Below are positions 1 through 8,381 of a stretch of 63,894 bases of DNA, in pieces. The notes under the pieces are model-generated. The model saw only the letters and a list, made by a program, of their open reading frames with translations, did no database searches and had not been told where the DNA came from. Source of the stretch: JBBQSU01 sp038234815 (GTDB taxonomy: Bacteria; Planctomycetota; Phycisphaerae; Tepidisphaerales; Tepidisphaeraceae); contig JBBQSU010000003.1 in the NCBI GenBank assembly GCA_038234815.1, positions 1-63,894 of the forward strand, given 5' to 3'. Both the position numbers and the translations under genes were made by a program. Numbering within the stretch: the stretch's first letter is position 1; each line of letters begins with the position of its first letter.

Positions 1-73
1 TGTCCCACCGGTGCCGTCGCCCGCGACTCCACCTGCATGACGCTCGGCGGGGGGTTGGACACGCGCGCGATTG

Positions 74-740
74 TGGTGCGCTTTTTGGCGCCAAAAAGCG
101 CACCAAGATTGGACCCCTTCCAAAAAAAATAAATATTTTTATAAGCCCTGTGCCGGAAAATGGTTAGGTGCATATTACGGCACTCCAAGTTGCGCGAATT
201 AGCGCCAATTCGCGCACCTGTCGCCCTTAGGAACCCTTAGGGTAGAGGAGTATACTTATGAGCATCAGCCAGTTGATTGCCTTGATTGCCCAGTTAGCCG
301 CAGGTGTTTGCGCCGCAAGATTTCCCTTTCTTGAAGGCATCGGACGATCGCAACAAATGGGACCCTCCCAAGACCGCGCCGGACCCGGAAATGATCTTCT
401 CGGGACAGCATTGGGACGCCAAAGGGACCTCTTCGGGACCCCTTTTGGACCCCCTTTTTGCATTCAGGTGGGTGCGAAATGTGTAAATTTGCCTGATATT
501 CGACGAAATCCGGGTCGCGGCAACCAAGTGTGTACGAAAGGGAATGTTGCTCGGGAGGCAGGGTCGTGGCGGCGGGGGACAACACCAAATCGTCACGAGG
601 CATTTCCCGCTTCCCAATTTCCCGACGGGCAAAGGCCGGCGCGCGACGTTTTGTTCATGGTTCCCGCGCCAGTTCTCCCCCGGCGCATCGCAGGCGCGAG
701 TGCGCCGGCGCCGCCACAATTACGCGGTATGCCCGGTTCG
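74..740 (+). repeat. Dispersed palindromic leader element, copy 1
   Basis: Best seen by comparison with copies at 21570-22417 and 42110-42573 (both minus strand). In order it has a perfect 32-base palindrome P1 at 74-105 (arms TGGTGCGC and GCGCACCA, centre GGCGCC), an A/T-rich stretch, a second related palindrome P2 at about 190-217 (arms TGCGCGAATT and AATTCGCGCA), then AGAGGAG at 244-250 and an ATG at 258. Downstream a run of imperfect GGGACC-CTTT repeats lies at 424-459, followed by a stretch (about 485-530) almost identical to copy 2. Similarity to copy 2 continues to about 740. The reading frame from 258 stays open to the end of the secreted-protein gene at 2258. No transposase or known repeat family was recognised; the outer boundary beyond P1 is inferred. 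Confidence 0.8.
244..260 (+). promoter_or_regulatory. Conserved ribosome site and start codon of the element
   Basis: AGAGGAG followed by TATACTT and ATG. The same arrangement (GGAGTAT, 3-5 bases, ATG) is kept in copies 2 and 3 while the bases around it vary, so translation from this ATG is probably selected. The first residues of the three peptides share a Gln at position 5 followed by hydrophobic residues (MSISQLIAL, MINEQIILM, MTMDQFVAF). Confidence 0.65.
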
Positions 741-785
741 CGGATTTGTCTGGCGGCGCTGGTCTGCATACCGGGCAGCGGTATC

Positions 786-2258
786 ATGGCGGGCATGATG
801 CGCAAGTCCTTCTTTGTTGTAATTGGTCTGCTTTGCTTGCCAGTGGCTGCCTGTCTGGCCGCTGAGCCGCTTGCTCCTGTATATGAAAGCAAGTCGATCG
901 GTCTGGCGCTGCGTCCCCCGGTCGGGTGTGTGGTTACGCCTTCGGATGATCCAGAGCAACTGCTGGTTCTGGCCGATCCGGCCAGAAAGTGGAACGTGCG
1001 CATCACCCGGGTGATGCTGCCGTTGCCGATGGCGCTGAGCGAAGCCGATACCGCGGCCTTGCCGGCCCCGCGCGCCGGTTCCGAGAAATCCCCCACCTTC
1101 ATGGATCAAGCCGTCGATCAATTTATGTCCGCGGCCCCGGACGCGCAGCTCTTGCGGAAGGACGACACGATCATTGGCAAGCGGCGGATCGGCCTGCTGG
1201 CACTCCGGCATACGCTGTCGTCCGAACACCGGCTGACGCAGGAGGCCATCCTGCAATTAACCCCGCGGATGTATTACCTCGTCGAACTGAACACGCCCGG
1301 GGCCAAGCCGGGATCGGAGCTGGACGATCCTTCCGAAGCCGACGCCAAGGAAACTTTCCGTCAGATGATCAACACCATTCGGTTGCTCGATCAATCGGCC
1401 CTCCGGGAAGACCAGGACCAGCGGCTGTTTCGTACGCGGTCGTTATTCGTCGGTCTTTCCGAAGCGGTCTATCGCAAGGCGCTAACGCCCGAGACGTACC
1501 TGCGGCATCTCAAGGACGGCAAAGACGTTGGCTACAGCTATGTGGTTGAAGAGCCTTATGAGTCGGCGGGGCAGAAGGGGTTCCGGGTGGGGGTACGCTC
1601 GCGGATGATGCTTGACGGCAAGCAGCGGGACAGTGAAAGCTGGTATTTCATGGCTTGGGATCGCCGGCACGAGGATTTTTCGGTCATCGACATCATCGAT
1701 AACGGGAAGGAAAAATCCGCGACAACGGAGCTGGGCGTCAGCAACCGGGAAATCCAGCGACGTCTGGACCGTGAGAGCGGGACGATCGACAAAGCCGATC
1801 CGAAGCAACCGCCGGTGCAGGAAATCGAACGCGCCAGCTTGTCGGTATCGGTTATCAGCAAGTCGGAGCGCAAGCCAGGGATTGAACTGAAACTGCCGGT
1901 TTTTTACATCCCCTTGGCGCTGGATTATGTGCTTGCGCGGGTGGTTCCACAGGACAGCCGGACGTACATGGTGGCCCGCTGGGACAGCGATCGGCAGCGG
2001 CTAGCCATTGAGTATGTAGACGTGGGGCGAGAGGAAATGACGATGCTGGGTGACCAGACCGTGCGCGGGCTGACCGTGCGCACGCGCCAGGGCCTGGAGG
2101 GAGACGTGACGACCACGTATGTGAGCCGGGAGGGGAAATTCGTCGGACGGATCAATGAGGCGGACAAGACCATCACTCTGCCGACCACGTTTCAAGACCT
2201 GAGTGGGCGCTGGAAGAACGCGGACTTGTCGCGTCCCAAGGGGATGGAATCGAAATAG
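786..2258 (+). CDS. Secreted hypothetical protein downstream of element copy 1
   Basis: A 490-residue protein of unknown function. A signal peptide is clear (MRKSFFVVIGLLCLPVAA followed by C and LAAEP), so it is exported, perhaps to the periplasm. The mature part has no motif I recognise. The start could be any of the in-frame ATGs at 786, 795 or 798; none has a strong ribosome site, and the frame is open without a stop back to the element's own ATG at 258, so a longer fusion product is possible but unlikely given the internal signal peptide. Its size, secreted nature and mixed beta/charged C-terminal half recall the protein at 42646-44463, but that resemblance is weak. It lies 155 bases before metH on the same strand. 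Confidence 0.7.
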   Translation: MAGMMRKSFFVVIGLLCLPVAACLAAEPLAPVYESKSIGLALRPPVGCVVTPSDDPEQLLVLADPARKWNVRITRVMLPLPMALSEADTAALPAPRAGSEKSPTFMDQAVDQFMSAAPDAQLLRKDDTIIGKRRIGLLALRHTLSSEHRLTQEAILQLTPRMYYLVELNTPGAKPGSELDDPSEADAKETFRQMINTIRLLDQSALREDQDQRLFRTRSLFVGLSEAVYRKALTPETYLRHLKDGKDVGYSYVVEEPYESAGQKGFRVGVRSRMMLDGKQRDSESWYFMAWDRRHEDFSVIDIIDNGKEKSATTELGVSNREIQRRLDRESGTIDKADPKQPPVQEIERASLSVSVISKSERKPGIELKLPVFYIPLALDYVLARVVPQDSRTYMVARWDSDRQRLAIEYVDVGREEMTMLGDQTVRGLTVRTRQGLEGDVTTTYVSREGKFVGRINEADKTITLPTTFQDLSGRWKNADLSRPKGMESK

Positions 2259-2412
2259 CCGGGTCAGGGTGGCGGTCACAGCGCCCGGCAATCCTGACGT
2301 TTCGGCAGGTCGCCGGAGGGAGGGGATGCGTTTTTGCGATTTAAGATCGCCAATCCCCCGGGCTGGTAACGTTCGATAATCACGGTTGACTCTCCGCCAG
2401 AGGGGAGCAACA

Positions 2413-5400
2413 ATGAATACGTATACATCCGTCTATCCGGCTGAAAGGATGAATCAATTGCGGCTCCCCTTCATCGAACTTGTTAAACAGCGTGTCGTCG
2501 TGCTCGACGGCGCGATGGGCTCTACCCTGCAATTGCGCGCCCTTGATCTGAACCGCGATTGGCTGGGGCATGAAAACATCTCCGAGGTTTTGAATTTTTC
2601 TCGACCGGACGTGATTCAGGCGATTCACGAGGAATTTTTGGCCGTCGGCTGCGATGCGGTCGAGACCAACACCTTTGGTGCCAATCAGATTGTTCTGGCC
2701 GAAGCGGGCATGGCCGACCGGGTGTTTGACAACAACCGGTTAGCCGCTGAACTTGCCCGCCGGGCCTGCGACAAGTTTGAAACTCCCGATCGCGCGCGCT
2801 ATGTGGTCGGCTCGATCGGCCCGGGAACAAAGATTCTCACTCTCGGGCATACCACCTGGGACGTGATGGAAGCCAGCTATGCCGAGCAGGTTCGTGGGCT
2901 GCTGGCCGGGGGGGTGGACGCGCTGCTGATCGAAACCCAGCAGGACCTGTTGACCATCAAATGTGCCTTAGCCGGCGCGCGGCGCGCGATGGCCGAAGCC
3001 CGGCAGATCGTGCCGGTGATGGTGCAGGCGTCCTTCGATACCAATGCCGGGCAGCAAATGCTGACCGGATCGGACCCCGATGCTTTCGTCGCCACGTTCG
3101 CATCCATGGACGATGTGGCGGTGCTGGGGGTGAACTGCGCCTTTGGTCCGCCGGAATTGACCGAAACCGTGCGGTTCATCGCCGAGCATTTTCCTCGGTT
3201 TGTCAGCGCGCAGCCCAATGCCGGCATGCCCCTGATGGATGCCAAGGGCCGGGCGCAATTTCCGATGACGCCGGCGGATTTCACTCGCGGAATGATGCGC
3301 TTTGTCGAAGACTTTGGCATCAACATCGCCGGTGGATGTTGCGGAACGGTGCCGGCGCATCTCAAGATGCTCTGCGATGCTTTGAATCTCAATAAGCCCG
3401 TGCCTACGGTGGATTTTGGTCTGCGTCCGAAGGTGCGGCAGGTCAATCCGGCCCCGCAGGTTTCGTCGCTGGTCAGTGCCGTCGATCTGCGGCAGGACAA
3501 CAGCTATCTGATCGTCGCCGAGCGGACCAACACCAACGGCTCGAAGAAGTTCCGCACGCTGCTTCAAAGCGAAGATTTCGACGGTCTGGTAAGCATGGCG
3601 CGTGACGAGGTGCGTGACGGCAGCCACGTGCTGGACATCTGCGTGGATTTTGTTGGCCGCGATGGCGTGCGCGACATGCAGGAAGTGGTTCGCCGGTTCG
3701 TCAACTCCCTGCCCGTGCCGCTCATGCTCGACAGCACCAACCCTGCCGTGATGGAGGCCGGGCTGAAGTTGGCCGGCGGGCGGTGCATCCTTAATTCGAT
3801 GAACCTCGAAGACGGCGAGGAAAAGCTCGGCCAGATTTGCGCGCTGGCAAAAAAATACGGCGCTGCCGTCGTCGCCGGCACCATCGACGAAGACAAGCTG
3901 GCCGCGATGGCCCGCACGCGCGACCGCAAGCTCGCCATCGCCAGGCGCATCCGCGATTTGGCGGTGGATCAATTCGGCCTGCGCGACGAAGACCTGCTTT
4001 TCGATCCGCTGGTTTTGCCTATCAGCACCGGAATTCAGGAAGATCGCCGCAACGCCCTGGAGACGATCGAAGGCACGCGCCTTATTTCCCAACAGCTTCC
4101 GCGCTGTCACACGGTGGTGGGATTGAGCAACGTCAGTTTCGGCCTCAAGCCCGCGGCCCGGATCGTCCTCAACAGCGCTTTTTTGCACGAGCTGCGCGAG
4201 GCGGGTTTGACCGGCGCGATCGTTCACGCGTCAAAAATTCTCCCGCAGAACCGCATCCCGGCAGAGCAATGGCAGGCCGCGCTCGATCTGATCCACGACC
4301 GTCGCCGCGAAGGCTTCGATCCGCTCACGCATTTCATCGGTCTCTTTCCTGATTCAGACACCAAAGGGCGGGAGCTCACCGAAGCCGAATCGGAGAAACT
4401 GCCGATCGAAGAACGCCTGAAACGTCACATCATCGACGGCGAAAAGCGGCATCTGATCGACAATCTCAACGAGGCGATGAAGACTTATCGCCCGCTCGAC
4501 ATCATCAACAACCTGCTGCTCGACGGGATGAAGGTGGTGGGCGATTTGTTCGGCAGCGGGCAGATGCAGCTTCCGTTCGTGCTGCAAAGCGCCGAAACGA
4601 TGAAATCCGCAGTGGCACACCTTCAGCCGTTCATGGAAAAGTCCGAAGGCTCGACCAAGGGAAAGATCGTGCTGGCGACGGTGAAGGGAGACGTTCACGA
4701 CATTGGGAAGAATCTGGTTGACATCATTCTCACCAATAACGGCTACACGGTGGTGAACCTGGGGATCAAGCAGCCGGTGGCTGACATCATTCGAGCCTTC
4801 AAGGAAAACAAGGCCGACGCGATCGGCATGAGCGGGCTGCTGGTCAAGAGCATCGTGGTGATGAAGGACAATCTGGAGGAATTGAACGCGCAGGGTGTGA
4901 AGGTGCCGGTGCTGCTGGGTGGGGCGGCGCTTACGCGAGACTATGCCGTATCCGAACTGGCGACGCTTTATCAAGACAAGCTCTTTTATTGCCGCGACGC
5001 CTTCAGTGGGCTGAGCGTGATGGACGCTGTGGTCAGCGGGCAGGCCGAGGCGATGTGGGCGACGCAACAGGCCGACGGTCGGCGCCGCGCCGAGCTGATG
5101 GCCAAGGCCCCGAAGCCGCGAGCCGCGACCGGTGATCTGCCAGCGCGGTCGGACGTGGCGCGGGACAATCCCGTCCCTTGCGTCCCCTTTCTGGGCCGTC
5201 GAGAAGTGAAGGATATTTCGCCGGCGCAGGTCTTCCCTTACGTCAATCCCAATGCCTTATTCATGGGACAGTGGGACTACAAGAAAAAAAGCCTGAGCGA
5301 CGCCGATTACCAAAAACTGCTGGACGAAAAGGCCTGGCCAAAATTTCGTGAACTTCAGCAGTGGGCGATCGCTGAAAAATGGCTCGAACCCAAAGTGGTT

Positions 5401-6030
5401 TATGGCTATTTTCCGGTGCAAAGTGAAGGGGACGATCTGGTCGTCTACCACACCGAGGAATTTGATGCGCCCGGGTGCGATTGCGGCGTGCAGCACCGCG
5501 CGCGGACGATCCAGCCTCATAAGGCCCCACGCCAGCGGCTGCGTTTCACCTTCCCCCGCCAGAACACCCGCCGCCGGCTTTGCGTCGCGGACTTTTTTCG
5601 ATCCAGGGAATCCGGTCAATTTGACGTTTTAGGCGTGCAACTCGTCACCGTCGGCGATCGCGCCGCCGAAATGGCCCAGGAACTATTTAAGGCCGATCGC
5701 TACACCGATTACCTCTTCCTGCACGGCTTCGGCGTTGAATGTGCCGAAGCCCTGGCCGAATTCTGGCACAAGCGCATGCGCCAGGAAATGGGCTTCGGAT
5801 CAGAAGATGCCACCGAGATCGCCAAGCTGTTTCAGCAGGGTTATCGCGGAAGCCGCTTCAGCTTCGGCTATGGGGCCTGCCCCAACTTGGAAGACCGGGC
5901 CAAGATCGTTGAACTGCTCCAACCGGACGCCATCGGCGTGACCTTGAGCGAAAATTACATGCTCGTCCCCGAACAAAGCACCGACGCGATCGTCGTGCAT
6001 CACCCCCAGGCGAAGTACTTTGATACGTGA
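2413..6030 (+). CDS. metH: Cobalamin-dependent methionine synthase
   Basis: Transfers a methyl group from 5-methyltetrahydrofolate to homocysteine through a cobalamin cofactor in the cytosol. All modules of the family are visible over 1205 residues: a homocysteine-binding domain with its zinc cysteines (Cys242, Cys309, Cys310), a pterin-binding domain (from about residue 360), a B12 cap and Rossmann domain with the DVHDIG cobalt-ligand motif (His762), and a C-terminal SAM-binding reactivation domain ending in the YRGSRFSFGYGACPN segment. The ATG at 2413 is preceded by AGGGGAG and places the first domain as usual. An apparent insertion of about 25 residues (DAPGCDCGVQHRAR region) lies just before the RFTFPRQ motif of the reactivation domain. 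No cobalamin or SAM riboswitch was recognised in the 155-base leader. A second B12 enzyme, NrdJ, is encoded at 26926. Confidence 0.97.
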   Translation: MNTYTSVYPAERMNQLRLPFIELVKQRVVVLDGAMGSTLQLRALDLNRDWLGHENISEVLNFSRPDVIQAIHEEFLAVGCDAVETNTFGANQIVLAEAGMADRVFDNNRLAAELARRACDKFETPDRARYVVGSIGPGTKILTLGHTTWDVMEASYAEQVRGLLAGGVDALLIETQQDLLTIKCALAGARRAMAEARQIVPVMVQASFDTNAGQQMLTGSDPDAFVATFASMDDVAVLGVNCAFGPPELTETVRFIAEHFPRFVSAQPNAGMPLMDAKGRAQFPMTPADFTRGMMRFVEDFGINIAGGCCGTVPAHLKMLCDALNLNKPVPTVDFGLRPKVRQVNPAPQVSSLVSAVDLRQDNSYLIVAERTNTNGSKKFRTLLQSEDFDGLVSMARDEVRDGSHVLDICVDFVGRDGVRDMQEVVRRFVNSLPVPLMLDSTNPAVMEAGLKLAGGRCILNSMNLEDGEEKLGQICALAKKYGAAVVAGTIDEDKLAAMARTRDRKLAIARRIRDLAVDQFGLRDEDLLFDPLVLPISTGIQEDRRNALETIEGTRLISQQLPRCHTVVGLSNVSFGLKPAARIVLNSAFLHELREAGLTGAIVHASKILPQNRIPAEQWQAALDLIHDRRREGFDPLTHFIGLFPDSDTKGRELTEAESEKLPIEERLKRHIIDGEKRHLIDNLNEAMKTYRPLDIINNLLLDGMKVVGDLFGSGQMQLPFVLQSAETMKSAVAHLQPFMEKSEGSTKGKIVLATVKGDVHDIGKNLVDIILTNNGYTVVNLGIKQPVADIIRAFKENKADAIGMSGLLVKSIVVMKDNLEELNAQGVKVPVLLGGAALTRDYAVSELATLYQDKLFYCRDAFSGLSVMDAVVSGQAEAMWATQQADGRRRAELMAKAPKPRAATGDLPARSDVARDNPVPCVPFLGRREVKDISPAQVFPYVNPNALFMGQWDYKKKSLSDADYQKLLDEKAWPKFRELQQWAIAEKWLEPKVVYGYFPVQSEGDDLVVYHTEEFDAPGCDCGVQHRARTIQPHKAPRQRLRFTFPRQNTRRRLCVADFFRSRESGQFDVLGVQLVTVGDRAAEMAQELFKADRYTDYLFLHGFGVECAEALAEFWHKRMRQEMGFGSEDATEIAKLFQQGYRGSRFSFGYGACPNLEDRAKIVELLQPDAIGVTLSENYMLVPEQSTDAIVVHHPQAKYFDT

Positions 6031-6135
6031 CTTATAAGCATGAGTTTTGCCGAGTTGTTCCTGCAGCAATTTTTCTTCCCTTGGGCCGAGCGATGCCTAA
6101 CATAGCTTTTCGAACCCCGTCATGACGAGAAAACT

Positions 6136-7143
6136 ATGGCAAAGCATACGATTGTAATGATTCCCGGTGACGGCATCGGGCCGGAAGTAACTCAGGCGAC
6201 GCGCCGGGTTCTGGAGGCTGCGGGGTTGTCTGTCGAATGGGTGGTGGTGCCCGCCGGTGCGACCGCGCTGGAACAGGGGCACGACAACGTGCTTCCCGAA
6301 ATCACGCTCGAAGCCGTTCGCCACCACAAGATCGCCATCAAGGGGCCGGTGACCACGCCCGTGGGCAAGGGATTTAAAAGCGTCAACGTCCAACTGCGGC
6401 AAAAGCTGAACTTGTATGCTGCCGTGCGGCCCGTGCGGTCGCTGGAAGGGGTTAAGACGCGGTTCGATCACGTGGACATGGTGATCGTGCGGGAAAATAC
6501 CGAAGGGCTTTATAGTGGGATCGAAAACGAAGTGACCAAGGGCGTCGTCACCAGCATGAAGGTGGCGACGGAGGGTGCGTGCATGCGGATTGCGCGGTAC
6601 GCGTTTCGGTACGCGGCCCGGCGGCACCGCCAGAAGGTGACGGTGTTTCACAAGGCCAACATCATGAAACTGACCGACGGCCTGTTTCTGAACTGCTCGC
6701 GAAAGGTGTGGGACGAGGAATATCCGAACATCGCGTATGACGAATTAATTATCGATGCCGGCTGCATGAAGCTGGTGCAGGACCCGACCAAGTTCGACGT
6801 GCTGCTGATGGAGAATCTTTATGGCGACCTGGTGAGCGATCTTTGCGCCGGGCTGGTGGGCGGGCTGGGCGTCGTTCCCGGGAGCAATATCGGTGACGAG
6901 GCCGCGGTCTTTGAGGCCGTGCATGGCTCGGCTCCGGACCTGGCAGGCAAGGGCATCGCCAACCCCCTGGCCTGCATTATGAGCGCGGTGATGATGCTCA
7001 ATCATCTGCACGAAGAAGCCCTGGCCGAGAAAGTGAAAGGGGCCTACAACCGGGTTCTGGCCGAAGGCGAGCATCTCACCCGCGACCTTGGTGGATCGGC
7101 GGGAACCGAGGAATTTGCCGATGCGATGATCGCCAAACTGTGA
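6136..7143 (+). CDS. NAD-dependent isocitrate dehydrogenase
   Basis: A 335-residue member of the isocitrate/isopropylmalate dehydrogenase family, oxidising isocitrate to 2-oxoglutarate in the TCA cycle. The N-terminal dinucleotide-fold motif MIPGDGIGPEV, the substrate loop SVNVQLRQKLNLYAAVRP, the ENTEGLYSG segment and the HGSAPDLAGKGIANP cofactor loop are present. The Asp in HGSAPD and the short length favour NAD over NADP. The substrate loop fits isocitrate dehydrogenase better than isopropylmalate dehydrogenase, but homoisocitrate dehydrogenase cannot be excluded from sequence alone. The gene stands alone, 105 bases after metH; GAGAAAACT precedes the ATG as a weak ribosome site. Confidence 0.9.
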   Translation: MAKHTIVMIPGDGIGPEVTQATRRVLEAAGLSVEWVVVPAGATALEQGHDNVLPEITLEAVRHHKIAIKGPVTTPVGKGFKSVNVQLRQKLNLYAAVRPVRSLEGVKTRFDHVDMVIVRENTEGLYSGIENEVTKGVVTSMKVATEGACMRIARYAFRYAARRHRQKVTVFHKANIMKLTDGLFLNCSRKVWDEEYPNIAYDELIIDAGCMKLVQDPTKFDVLLMENLYGDLVSDLCAGLVGGLGVVPGSNIGDEAAVFEAVHGSAPDLAGKGIANPLACIMSAVMMLNHLHEEALAEKVKGAYNRVLAEGEHLTRDLGGSAGTEEFADAMIAKL

Positions 7144-7282
7144 CCGACGGCGGGGGAAACGACTCAGGGATTGTGGTTGGCCGGCGAAGTTATTCGGACG
7201 CAGGGTTTGTCACTGGGGATCGAACAAATCATGGGCTTGCGCTTTACTTGCCCGACGATTTTGCCGATCCGAGGATTGCACC

Positions 7283-7708
7283 ATGAACCTTGCATCCGAA
7301 CAATTTGCCGAGATCGTCGCCGTGATGGACCGGTCGGTCATGGGGGGCAAGACTGACCAGCGCCGTGCCGGCCGCATGGAACAACACCGGCGGATTTCGA
7401 TTCAGCCGATGGTGGACGAAAAGCCCGGGCAGGCGGTGGAGGTGGAACTTCTGGACTTCTCCACCCGCGGGATCGGAGTATTGCATACTCACGCCATGGC
7501 GTGCGGGGAGCAATTCATCACGCGAATGGAAAGACCGGGAAAGCCGGCGGTGGAACTGCTCTGTACGGTCGCCCATTCTCGACCCGCCGGCGAAGGCAAA
7601 CACAAGATCGGCGCGGAATTCACCTGCCTGATCAGCGCCGCCACGAAAGGCACCAAAAAATCATCCGATACCGAGGCGGATCGGATTCGCCGCAAGATGT
7701 TCACCTGA
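7283..7708 (+). CDS. PilZ-domain protein
   Basis: A 141-residue soluble protein with a PilZ-like barrel. The Arg-rich RMEQHRRISI stretch (residues about 31-40) and the DFSTRGIGVL motif (about residues 58-67) are the two parts of the cyclic-di-GMP binding signature, and a CTVAHSRPAG...KIGAEF strand pair closes the barrel. It therefore probably binds cyclic di-GMP and acts on an unknown partner. The C-terminal 20 residues are charged and likely disordered. GAGGA lies 7 bases before the ATG. It is convergent with the response-regulator gene that follows; the gap is only 4 bases. Confidence 0.8.
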   Translation: MNLASEQFAEIVAVMDRSVMGGKTDQRRAGRMEQHRRISIQPMVDEKPGQAVEVELLDFSTRGIGVLHTHAMACGEQFITRMERPGKPAVELLCTVAHSRPAGEGKHKIGAEFTCLISAATKGTKKSSDTEADRIRRKMFT

Positions 7709-7712
7709 GCTG

Positions 7713-8381
7713 TCAGTGATGCCGGGGCGCAGAGTGGGGAGCGGGGCTTTCCAGCGGGCCATGGGCCTGTTCATTGGACTCTGCGGTGATAGCCATGCGC
7801 ACCAGTTCGGCCAGCGAGCCGGCCTCGGTCTTCTGCATCACCCGCCCGCGATGAATTTCAACCGTTTTTTCGCTCAATTCCAGCCGGGCCGCCACCTGCT
7901 TGTTGGCCAGGCCCTGCACTACCAGGTCCATCACCTGACGCTCACGGGCGCTCAGCCGATTAAGACGGTCGAGGACCACGTCGCGGTCGTGCCGACGCAA
8001 TCGCCGCAGCGCATCCTGGGCCAGGGCGTGATCGATCAGGCTGCGGAGGTGTTCCTTGTGAATGGGCTTCTGGATGTAGTCGATGGCCTGAAGTTTCATG
8101 GCCGTGACGGCGACGGGCACTTCGGGGCTGCCGGTAATGATGATGATGGGTATCACAACATTCCACGCCGTGAGCTGGGCCTGCAGTTCGAGGCCGCTCA
8201 TGCCTTTCATGTTAACATCGAGCAGCAGGCAGCCGGGCCGGTTCATCGCCTCGGCGGCCAGAAAGGCCTCGGCCGAATCGTAACATTCGACCGGTAAATC
8301 CCATGACTGCCCCCAGAGTTGCAAGAGCCGGAGAATCGCCGGATCATCGTCTACCACGAACAAAGTTGGCGCTGTCTGCAT
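7713..8381 (-). CDS. FixJ/NarL-type response regulator
   Basis: A 222-residue two-domain regulator: a receiver domain (acidic pocket DDD at residues 11-13, phospho-acceptor Asp55 in LLLDVNM, Thr/Lys switch residues in ITGSP and QKPI) followed by a LuxR-type helix-turn-helix (LSARERQVMDLVVQGLANKQ). It should bind DNA when phosphorylated by an unlinked histidine kinase. The start cannot be moved far because the first beta-strand begins at residue 6. Its ATG overlaps the ATG of the divergent flavoprotein gene (CATG at 8379-8382), so neither gene has private upstream sequence. GAGAGTG is the only possible ribosome site. Confidence 0.92.
   Translation of the reverse strand: MQTAPTLFVVDDDPAILRLLQLWGQSWDLPVECYDSAEAFLAAEAMNRPGCLLLDVNMKGMSGLELQAQLTAWNVVIPIIIITGSPEVPVAVTAMKLQAIDYIQKPIHKEHLRSLIDHALAQDALRRLRRHDRDVVLDRLNRLSARERQVMDLVVQGLANKQVAARLELSEKTVEIHRGRVMQKTEAGSLAELVRMAITAESNEQAHGPLESPAPHSAPRHH

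Noticed and set aside
74..740. Element as an insertion sequence or IscB-type RNA locus
   Set aside because: No transposase or nuclease gene is linked to any of the three copies and the ends do not carry recognisable target duplications.
2259..2412. Possible riboswitch before metH
   Set aside because: No SAM, SAH or cobalamin riboswitch core could be matched in the 155 bases.
2968..4227. Long minus-strand frame opposite metH
   Set aside because: A shadow of high G+C codon use in metH; the translation has no protein-like pattern.
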